Shown here one piece after another: positions 1 through 5,329 of a DNA stretch of 14,785 nt. Source of the stretch: Bacillota bacterium (lineage in GTDB: Bacteria > Bacillota > Clostridia > Oscillospirales > Oscillospiraceae). Within the stretch, counting starts at the first letter, position 1. Every line of letters starts with the position of its first letter. A model generated the notes under the pieces. The model saw only the letters and a list, made by a program, of their open reading frames with translations. It was not told the origin of the DNA and ran no database searches. Location of the stretch: assembly GCA_023402075.1 (NCBI GenBank), contig JAEXCS010000031.1, positions 1 to 14,785 of the forward strand, given 5' to 3'. The translations under genes were made by a program, and so were the position numbers.

Positions 1-30
1 AGTATTCATGGGATAACCTCCTACGCAAGT

Positions 31-73
31 TTAGAAAGTTTATAGCTTCGAGTCGAATTTATAAACTCTTTAA
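31..73. repeat. Imperfect 43-base inverted repeat upstream of recombinase remnant
   Basis: The arms AGTTTATA (37-44) and TATAAACT (60-67) are perfectly complementary. An inner TTCG/CGAA stem (47-50, 54-57) closes a three-base loop, and outer pairs continue to bases 31 and 73. The structure could be a site-specific recombination or resolution site, a protein-binding operator, or a hairpin at the end of an upstream transcript. It lies in AT-rich DNA belonging to the mobile-element remnant, and no long T-run follows on the plus strand. Its function is not known. Confidence 0.5.
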
Positions 74-213
74 GCATTATCCCACATTTATAGAGATTAG
101 TGGATGTACGGGAGATTTACCGTATACTTTCTTGTTGGTATTGGGTATAGCTATTCCTTGCACTTTAGGGTATGCTTTGCTTGCAAAATCACAATGAACA
201 GGAGGAAAACAGA

Positions 214-246
214 ATGGCAGAAACAAATGATTACCATACTGAGTAG
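214..246 (+). pseudogene. Ten-codon start of a different gene, cut at the junction
   Basis: A strong ribosome-binding site, AGGAGG, ends at 205 and sits eight bases before the ATG at 214. That ATG opens MAETNDYHTE and then stops at 244-246. It is in a different frame from the recombinase remnant, whose coherent family similarity begins around 227. The simplest reading is that a rearrangement replaced the recombinase catalytic half with the first few codons of another gene, leaving a useless micro-frame. The parent gene cannot be identified from so few residues. A genuine leader peptide is possible but there is no other support for one. Confidence 0.35.
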
Positions 247-1162
247 TCAGGCCCAAGAAGAAAGTCGGAATCTCAGTGAGAATACCCGCTGGGGCATTGT
301 CAGAAAGTTTGAGCAAGGCATTGTTCAAGTAAATCATATGAAGTTTATGGGCTATACAAAAGATGCAGATGGAAAGCTGATCATAGTGCCGGAGGAAGCG
401 GAGGTTGTCAGAAAGATATTTGATTTGTATTTACAAGGATTAGGGCTTGCCCGAATTGCTAAAGAACTACAGGCACAGGGCATTAAAACTGTTACTGGCT
501 TAGATAAATGGCATTCCGGTACAATCCATAAAATGCTTATTTGCGAAAAGTACATTGGAGATGCTATGCTTCAGAAAACATATACCATTGATTTTTTGAC
601 AAAGAAAAAGGTGATGAACGATGGAATAGTAAAGCGATATTACATCAAAAACAATCACGAGCCAATTATCAGCAGAGAGCAGTATGCTCAGGTACAAGAA
701 GAGCTGAAAATGCGCAAGAATAAAACAGAGCGTGGGCTCAAATATAGTTCTAAATACCCACTAAGTGGCTTGATTACTTGTGCTGATTGCGAAAGTGGTT
801 ATATACGATGTATATGGCGCAATAATAAAGGTGAAAAAACAGCAGTCTGGAGATGTAAGGAAAGGATAAAAACCGGTTCACCAAACTGTAAAACATCTTG
901 CAATTTGAAAGAAAAGTTGGTGTATGATGTGTTGGTGGATAGCTTATCTTCCCTGCTTACCCCTGACAAAAGCATCTTAGCAGCACCGGAGTTACAGGAT
1001 ATCGCCAGAATCAAAAAGGTATTTATGAATAAGCAAATCACCCCCAAATCCATTGAACAGATTAGGTTAAGCAATATCGTAGCTTCAATTACTGCATTGA
1101 ATACCAAGCAAATAGAAATTAAGTTTTATTCTGGAATGAGATTGGTGAAAGATTTATGCTAA
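227..1162 (+). pseudogene. Large serine recombinase, 5'-truncated (catalytic domain missing)
   Basis: The frame opens abruptly at MITILSSQAQEESRNLSENT, the helix that normally links the resolvase catalytic domain to the DNA-binding part of large serine recombinases. It continues with a Recombinase domain (EEAEVVRKIFDLY, then GLARIAKELQ) and a zinc ribbon with Cys185, Cys188, Cys210 and Cys221, counting from the Met at 227. The family is normally around 500-550 residues. Here about 310 remain, and the N-terminal catalytic serine and its surrounding domain are absent, so it cannot cut DNA by itself. In-frame codons back to 104 do not resemble the family. The ATG at 194 precedes the AGGAGG box and the one at 227 is 21 bases behind it, so translation is doubtful. 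The AT-rich composition contrasts with the GC-rich DNA to the right, consistent with horizontal acquisition. Confidence 0.85.
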
Positions 1163-1179
1163 CAATTAAATAAATTGTT
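1161..1179. repeat. Perfect 7-bp inverted repeat at the recombinase stop codon
   Basis: AACAATT (1161-1167) and AATTGTT (1173-1179) are perfectly complementary around a five-base AT loop. The repeat begins within the TAA stop of the recombinase remnant. It is AT-only apart from one C and one G, so it is weak as a terminator. It is more likely part of the repeat-rich 3' end of the mobile element. Confidence 0.45.
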
Positions 1180-1182
1180 CAG

Positions 1183-1224
1183 AATAAAGCCTTCAAATCA
1201 CTACATACGTTTGAAAGTTTTATT
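1183..1224 (+). terminator. Stem-loop behind the recombinase remnant
   Basis: Left arm 1183-1197 and right arm 1210-1224 can form 14 of 15 pairs (one G-T, one C-A mismatch) around a 12-base loop. The 3' arm is itself T-rich (GTTTTATT), as in weak intrinsic terminators. It lies 20 bases behind the recombinase stop, so termination of that transcript is plausible. A recombination-related role cannot be excluded. Confidence 0.45.
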
Positions 1225-1260
1225 GCGTACAATTTTAGCTTTGTGATGAAATTGTGCAGG

Positions 1261-1301
1261 CTCAACGGTCGATTGAGAACAGAAAATCATTCAAGATTTT
1301 C
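1261..1301. repeat. Two short inverted repeats near the right edge of the AT-rich remnant
   Basis: CTCAA (1261-1265) pairs with TTGAG (1273-1277). GAAAATC (1282-1288) pairs perfectly with GATTTTC (1295-1301). With the two hairpins further left they make a cluster of four inverted repeats in the roughly 200-base gene-free stretch between the recombinase stop and the GC-rich host DNA. No gene is visible on either strand here. Such clusters are often seen at the ends of integrated elements, but I cannot define an attachment site. Confidence 0.35.
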
Positions 1302-1359
1302 AAGAAAAATAGGTGCCGCCAAGGAATTAATAGGTCTTGACTGTATACTTATTGTCTCC

Positions 1360-1794
1360 TCAAGGCACCCGGACACCCTGCGCCTCCGGCAATTTGGTTC
1401 TGCCGTATACCATGACGCGGGTGAACTGCTCGCCGCCGATCCGCCAGGTCATGGCCCTGGCCTGGAAGTCCCCCAAGCCCTCGCAGTCCAAAACCGCCAT
1501 CGCCCCTCCGTTCCAGCCGACCAGTGGATGAAAGCTCACCTTGCAAAGCAGGATGGCATTGTCATTGGCGGTCAGATAGTCCCACTCATTCCACTTCTCC
1601 CCGCTCATCCGCCGCACCACCTGGGTTTGTCCCGTCCCCATTTTTTCCTCCACCTGGCGGACGCATTGCATAGGCGTGAAGGTATACAGCCGCAGTCCGG
1701 CCAGAGCCGCCAGCAGCAAAAAACACGCCAGCGTCCGGCGCAGGGCCTTGCCCCTGCGGGTTTTCACCCGGCTTTTTCGTTCCATCCGCTTCAT
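1360..1794 (-). CDS. Small single-pass membrane protein, unknown function, third gene of PadR operon
   Basis: I do not recognise the family of this 144-residue protein. It has a strongly basic N-terminus (MKRMERKSRVKTRRGK), one membrane segment at about residues 20-37, and a C-terminal domain of about 105 residues expected outside the membrane by the positive-inside rule. The start is the ATG at 1794: it overlaps the previous stop as ATGA, and the GGAGG in the end of the upstream gene is its ribosome-binding site, so the two genes are translationally coupled. A longer version starting at TTG would place that site inside the gene. The last codons (EAQGVRVP) echo the end of the preceding gene (EAQVPWEE). 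The stop lies exactly where composition changes to AT-rich, so the natural 3' end may have been lost to the insertion. It probably acts with its operon partner at the membrane. Confidence 0.7.
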   Translation of the reverse strand: MKRMERKSRVKTRRGKALRRTLACFLLLAALAGLRLYTFTPMQCVRQVEEKMGTGQTQVVRRMSGEKWNEWDYLTANDNAILLCKVSFHPLVGWNGGAMAVLDCEGLGDFQARAMTWRIGGEQFTRVMVYGRTKLPEAQGVRVP

Positions 1795-2531
1795 GTCACC
1801 TCCTCCCAAGGCACCTGCGCCTCCAGCCGGATATGGTTGCCAAACCGATCGTAAAAAATCTCCACCACGTCGTCCGCCCGGGTCACCGGGATTCTTGCCG
1901 TCAAGAAGTAATACGCGCCGGGCCCGCCGGTACTGCTCCCAACGCCCGGTGCCCTCCCCTCCATCAGGGAGGTTTGATAGCGCAGATCCAAATAAGTCGT
2001 GTTAGATGTATAGCCCATGGGACTTTGATTGTAATTGCAGAAAAACAGAGCCACTTCCCCTGTCTCTCCGTCCGGCTTCACATCCAGGCCCACCCTGTAA
2101 ATCCGCAGGACATCCTCCCCCAGCTCCGCCCGGATGTCCACCTCCCGCTCATAGGTATACCGGGTTCTGCCGTCAAAGTCGTCGAAGCGGGGGTTGAGGC
2201 GAGCCTGGAGGTTGTCATAGACCCTTTCCAGCCCCGGCGATGTAAGTAAAAATATAGCGCACAGTAGCATCGTCACAATCAAGCTTACCCTACTCAGCAC
2301 CAGCCAGCCCAGGGGATACGCCCGGTTCAGCGCCGCGCCGACCTCTTCCGGACTCCCCATGGCGGCGGCGGCGCGTTCGGCGGCTTCTTCCTCCGCATAC
2401 CCCGCCTCCATCAGCGCGGCGACATGATCTTCCATGTGGCCCTCCAGCTCCCGGCGGATGGCATCCTTCTCCTCTGGCGTGGCGTGGCGCACGCAAGCCA
2501 TCACCCGGTCGCAAAATTCCTCCTTGTTCAT
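1791..2531 (-). CDS. Permease-prefix (HAAS/DUF1700-like) membrane protein
   Basis: This is a 246-residue protein. Residues 1-70 are a helical, acidic cytoplasmic module (EEFCDRV, RRELEGHMEDHV, AAAAMGSPEEVGAALN) of the permease-prefix or DUF1700/HAAS type, which in Firmicutes is characteristically encoded beside PadR regulators. One membrane segment follows at about 75-97, then an extracytoplasmic domain of about 150 residues that I do not recognise. The start MNKEEF at 2531 is preferred over the upstream frame beginning at 2603 because that extension would overlap the PadR gene. It lies five bases behind the PadR stop, without a strong ribosome-binding site of its own, so coupling to PadR translation is likely. 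By analogy with related pairs, it may sense envelope conditions or modulate a partner; that role is inferred. Confidence 0.75.
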   Translation of the reverse strand: MNKEEFCDRVMACVRHATPEEKDAIRRELEGHMEDHVAALMEAGYAEEEAAERAAAAMGSPEEVGAALNRAYPLGWLVLSRVSLIVTMLLCAIFLLTSPGLERVYDNLQARLNPRFDDFDGRTRYTYEREVDIRAELGEDVLRIYRVGLDVKPDGETGEVALFFCNYNQSPMGYTSNTTYLDLRYQTSLMEGRAPGVGSSTGGPGAYYFLTARIPVTRADDVVEIFYDRFGNHIRLEAQVPWEEVT

Positions 2532-2536
2532 CGTCT

Positions 2537-2878
2537 TCACGCCGGGGAAAGACCCGTACCAAACCGCAGCACCGCGTTCACCGCCCCGGAATAGGTCTGC
2601 CACGCGGTTTCCTCTGTCCTCAGCCGCTCCGCCCCTCTTTTTGTCAGATGATAATACTTTCGCATTCTTCCCGTAGGAGCCTCCTGCAAATACGCCTCCA
2701 CCGCCCCGTCCTTCTCCAGTCCGTGAAGAATGGGGTACAACGTCCCCTCTTTCATGTCAAAGGCGCGCTCGGAACGGCGGGCCAGCTCCACAATCATTTG
2801 ATATCCGTACATATCCTCCCCCGCCAGCAGTGACAGCGCCAGCAGGGCGGTATGCTCCATATTTTTTCGCTTCTCCAC
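2537..2878 (-). CDS. PadR-family transcriptional regulator
   Basis: This 113-residue winged-helix protein matches the compact PadR subfamily. The wHTH runs through MEHTALLALSLLAGEDMYGY, then EGTLYPILHGLEKDGAV (recognition helix region) and the wing GRMRKYYHLTKRGAERL, followed by a short C-terminal dimerisation helix. PadR proteins usually repress their own operon until a ligand or stress releases them. The GTG start at 2878 is chosen because GGAGGG lies six bases upstream. The frame open to 2947 has no such site and would run back through the promoter. The near-consensus promoter and two direct repeats directly upstream make autorepression likely. It is the first gene of a three-gene operon with two membrane proteins. 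Confidence 0.9.
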   Translation of the reverse strand: MEKRKNMEHTALLALSLLAGEDMYGYQMIVELARRSERAFDMKEGTLYPILHGLEKDGAVEAYLQEAPTGRMRKYYHLTKRGAERLRTEETAWQTYSGAVNAVLRFGTGLSPA

Positions 2879-2887
2879 AGCAATCCC

Positions 2888-2935
2888 TCCTATACCTTGT
2901 AACTCGATGCTTTTACTATACCTTGCGTCTCGATG
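2888..2935 (-). promoter_or_regulatory. Paired direct repeats, probable PadR operator
   Basis: Two 22-base copies, 2888-2909 and 2914-2935, match at 18 positions and are spaced 26 bases apart. On the coding strand the shared core reads ATCGAG, three variable bases, then CAAGGTATAG. One copy contains the -10 box, the other lies between the transcription start and the ribosome-binding site. A repressor bound here would block both polymerase binding and clearance. Assignment to the adjacent PadR protein is inference. Confidence 0.7.
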
Positions 2936-2943
2936 TATGTCAA
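2915..2943 (-). promoter_or_regulatory. Sigma-A promoter of the padR operon
   Basis: On the minus strand, TTGACA (2943-2938) is followed by a 17-base spacer and TATAGT (2920-2915): a full -35 consensus and a five-of-six -10. It lies directly after the terminator of the preceding lipoprotein gene, so the operon is transcriptionally separate from it. Confidence 0.85.
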
Positions 2944-2945
2944 GC

Positions 2946-2983
2946 AAAACCTGCGCCGCCGGAAATCCGGCGGCGCAGGTTTT
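2946..2983 (-). terminator. Strong intrinsic terminator of the lipoprotein gene
   Basis: An 18-base perfect inverted repeat (2946-2963 with 2966-2983) has a GC-rich core, CCTGCGCCGCCGG, and is flanked by A4 on one side and T4 on the other, so it can work in both directions. It sits ten bases past the stop of the minus-strand lipoprotein gene and just upstream of the padR promoter. The annotated strand is that of the gene it most likely ends. Confidence 0.9.
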
Positions 2984-2993
2984 AAAGTTAATT

Positions 2994-3929
2994 TCACGGG
3001 GCGGATTTTAACGAATCCCCCGCATCTGCGGAAATGTTCAGCAGCTGTCTGCCGTCCTCGCTGAGATAGGGCTTCAAAAAGTCCCAGTCAAGGACAAAGG
3101 TCTGCTCTCCCGCGGCATAGCTGGCCATTCCATAGGCGGAAAAAACCACCGTCATGCCTTCATCGGAAAATGTCACGGCATAATCGGGCCACTGGGCGGC
3201 AATGCTTTGATAATCCTCCCAATACATCTCTGTAGGCGACTCAAAGCCATTTTCAGCAGCCCGGGCGTCGGCCTGACGGATAATTTCCTCCGTCACCGCC
3301 GCCTGAAATTTTTCGGAATCTTCACCCAGCGCCGCCGGGTGAAGGAAGCGGCCCGTTTTCAAGTCAAAGTTCCAGCCTAGGAAGACAGAATTAGGATGCG
3401 CACCGCCGGTATAGCTGTAATATGCACCGCCAATGCTGATCATTCGGTCCGTCCGCCATGAGGTATAGGTAAACTCCTCCTCATAGTTGTTGTACCAGTC
3501 CAGCTTGCTTTCCAACCGGTGGGCGTAATCCTCCTCTGCCCCATCAAGTACACCGGAAAAATCCGTGCTCGCCAGCCAGTCTTCAAAATTGCTGTTGAAG
3601 GCGGCGGCGGCATCCAGCGCCGCCTTCTCCGCCGCCGTGGCTGCGGAGTCCAGAATCTGTCCATCCTCCGTCATCACCCGAAGCACGGGAAGCTCATAGC
3701 TGTAAGAGGCCAGCATGGTACCGTCCTCCGCGACGCGCGTGTCGCCCTTCTTTTCGCTCTCCAGAACAAAGTCCAGCGTCTCCGACGCGGAGGACAGCAC
3801 ACTGGATGCCCCCATGGCGCCAAGAGACTCGTCCGCCGGTGAAGATACCGCGCCGCCAGGGACCGCGTTGGCACAGCCTGCCAGCAGTGCCAGAGACAGC
3901 CCCAGCGCGATCAGAATTTGTTTTCGCAT
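2994..3929 (-). CDS. Lipoprotein with DUF4163/DUF3298-type domains
   Basis: This 311-residue secreted lipoprotein has the signal MRKQILIALGLSLALLAGC with Cys19 in a clear lipobox. An Ala/Ser-rich linker runs to about residue 50. The first domain (about 50-180) contains the hallmark YSYTGGAHPN at 171-180, and the C-terminal domain (about 200-290) has the VVFSAYGMASYAAGEQ pattern of DUF3298. The family occurs in Firmicute envelope proteins, including the outer part of the anti-sigma factor RsiV and the N-terminal region of PdaC; here there is no cytoplasmic anti-sigma helix and no deacetylase domain. The start at 3929 has AAGGAG seven bases upstream, and the extension to 4004 would overlap tmcAL. 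It starts 14 bases behind the tmcAL stop, so the two are probably co-transcribed. The exact role is unknown. Confidence 0.85.
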   Translation of the reverse strand: MRKQILIALGLSLALLAGCANAVPGGAVSSPADESLGAMGASSVLSSASETLDFVLESEKKGDTRVAEDGTMLASYSYELPVLRVMTEDGQILDSAATAAEKAALDAAAAFNSNFEDWLASTDFSGVLDGAEEDYAHRLESKLDWYNNYEEEFTYTSWRTDRMISIGGAYYSYTGGAHPNSVFLGWNFDLKTGRFLHPAALGEDSEKFQAAVTEEIIRQADARAAENGFESPTEMYWEDYQSIAAQWPDYAVTFSDEGMTVVFSAYGMASYAAGEQTFVLDWDFLKPYLSEDGRQLLNISADAGDSLKSAP

Positions 3930-3943
3930 AGAAAATCTCCTTT

Positions 3944-5152
3944 TCAGAGGATGGCCGGTCCCTCTATCCATTCCCGTCCGCCGGGAGGAATATGGGGCAG
4001 ACACAGCCCGTACAGGTCGGTGCAGCGGGCCTCCAGATCAAAGCTTCGGCGGCAGGCGTCCTCCATTTGCCGCACATGGGCCGGTTTTGTCAAAACCGGC
4101 AAAGAGGCGGTTTCTTTCATCCTACGCAGAAGAACCCGCCCCCGTTCTCCCGCCGCCAGCACCCGCAGATAGGGTGGAGTTTTCGGCCGATCCTGCGCCC
4201 GTAGACCCAGAAACGCCCACAAAGCCAACCGCCGCAGCCGTGCGTGGGGATAGCGCTTCGTCTTGGTCAGCTCGTAAAATTCCTCCAGAGACAGCGCTTT
4301 TCGTCCTGCCCGGGCCAAACGGTCGGGCAATCCTTCCTCCGGGGCACTGTCGGGCAGCTCTGCCCAATCTGCCGCCGTCATGGTCCTCAGGCGTAAAAGA
4401 AACGCCCGCTCCACCGAATCAGAAAACGGCGGAAGCGCCAGCTCCGCACTTTGTAAAAGCTCCCTCTCTCCCGGAACCAGATAGGGCGCGGCCTTCTCCC
4501 ATTCGCCGACCGCCATCCATCGGCGGGCCTGCGTGGCGGAGATAAACCGACTGCCCTGCGCAGCGGCGGTGTCGTGATAGCCCGCGCCTTCCCGCCGCAC
4601 GGTCATGGGCCGCAGGTCCGCGTCCAGACGGAGCACCGCCCGCAGATATTCGATTCCTAAATTGTTGTTGGGCGTTTCCAGCAACACGCCCAATTCCGGG
4701 CCCGCCAGCTCCGTCACCGCCGCCTGACGGCAGGCGGCAAAAGGAAGGCCCCGATCTAGAAAGCGGCGAAGCTCTGCCGCATACTCCCGGGAATTCAGGC
4801 ATTGTGCCACAGCTTGCAGGCTTTCAATCTCCCCGCACTCGCTGCCAAAGGACAGATGCTTTACCACGCCTGTGGCGGCCAGCAGACTCACACCGCCCAT
4901 GGCAAACGTCTCCGCCGAGGATACCGCCCACATGGTAGGCAGCTCCAACACCAGATCCGCCCCACCCAGCACCGCCAGCCGCGCCCGCAGCCATTTGTCG
5001 GCAATGGCGGGCGCCGCGCTTTGCACCCAGCAGCCGCTCATGCAGCAAACAATCGCCGCATCCTCCCCCAGCGCCCGCCGGGTTTGCGCAATCTGCCAGA
5101 CATGCCCGGAATGAACCGGATTATACTCTACAATAATACCAGCGGTTTCCAC
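3944..5152 (-). CDS. tmcAL: tRNA(Met) cytidine acetate ligase (TmcAL, YlbM family)
   Basis: This 402-residue protein has the normal length for TmcAL, which uses ATP and acetate to form N4-acetylcytidine at the wobble base of elongator tRNA-Met. The N-terminal nucleotidyltransferase fold opens with GIIVEYNPVHSGH (residues 5-17, HxGH nucleotide-binding motif), followed by MSGCWVQ (38-44), PAIADKW, LVLELPTMWAVSSAE, the ETPNNNLGIEYLRA segment, and RREGAGYHD with the downstream ISATQAR. The start is the GTG at 5152, because GAGGTGA lies five bases before it and the family begins directly at this motif. GTG at 5161 is a less likely alternative, and the open frame continuing to 6457 is an antisense shadow of ackA. 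It departs from the usual YNPFHNGH and SGNFVQRGEPA patterns at several positions. It is transcribed divergently from ackA. Confidence 0.93.
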   Translation of the reverse strand: METAGIIVEYNPVHSGHVWQIAQTRRALGEDAAIVCCMSGCWVQSAAPAIADKWLRARLAVLGGADLVLELPTMWAVSSAETFAMGGVSLLAATGVVKHLSFGSECGEIESLQAVAQCLNSREYAAELRRFLDRGLPFAACRQAAVTELAGPELGVLLETPNNNLGIEYLRAVLRLDADLRPMTVRREGAGYHDTAAAQGSRFISATQARRWMAVGEWEKAAPYLVPGERELLQSAELALPPFSDSVERAFLLRLRTMTAADWAELPDSAPEEGLPDRLARAGRKALSLEEFYELTKTKRYPHARLRRLALWAFLGLRAQDRPKTPPYLRVLAAGERGRVLLRRMKETASLPVLTKPAHVRQMEDACRRSFDLEARCTDLYGLCLPHIPPGGREWIEGPAIL

Positions 5153-5205
5153 AGATTTCACCTCGAACCCGTTACAAATAAGTGACAATTCGGTTAAATT
5201 GGCAG

Positions 5206-5233
5206 TTGTATCCTGAGATTTTTTTGTTATACT
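5206..5233 (+). promoter_or_regulatory. Probable ackA promoter
   Basis: TTGTAT (5206-5211), a 16-base spacer and TATACT (5228-5233) form a plausible promoter; a TG one base before the -10 makes it an extended -10 element, compensating for the weak -35. The predicted start near 5240 leaves a leader of about 90 bases. A promoter for tmcAL must lie in the same 177 bases on the other strand, but I could not pick one confidently. Confidence 0.55.
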
Positions 5234-5243
5234 TAAAGAAGTA

Positions 5244-5271
5244 GTTTGCCATTTTTTAAAAAAGGGCAAAC
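5244..5271 (+). promoter_or_regulatory. 28-base palindrome in the ackA leader
   Basis: GTTTGCC (5244-5250) and GGCAAAC (5265-5271) are perfect inverted repeats enclosing T6A6, with only one mismatched pair (A5251 against G5264). It starts a few bases after the predicted ackA transcription start and lies between ackA and tmcAL. That position suits an operator; in RNA it would form a hairpin with an AU-only upper stem. The binding protein is unknown to me. Confidence 0.6.
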
Positions 5272-5329
5272 CTATTTTACATGATTTTAGGGCCGTCTGC
5301 AAGGGCTGCCCGCGGAAAGAGGAGTTACC

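Noticed and set aside
122..1350. Direct repeats GTATACTT at 122-129 and 1343-1350 as possible element attachment sites
   Set aside because: Only eight AT-rich bases match and flanking similarity is poor, so chance is sufficient. The left copy is also inside the AT-rich segment rather than at a visible boundary.
1243..1854. Plus-strand 203-codon open frame
   Set aside because: It crosses the AT-rich/GC-rich junction, lies antisense to the coupled minus-strand genes that have ribosome-binding sites, and has low-complexity Pro/His/Arg-rich content with no motif.
3715..4545. Plus-strand 276-codon open frame over the lipoprotein and tmcAL
   Set aside because: Pro/Ala/Arg-rich antisense shadow with no ribosome-binding site and no recognisable domain; the minus-strand genes explain the sequence.
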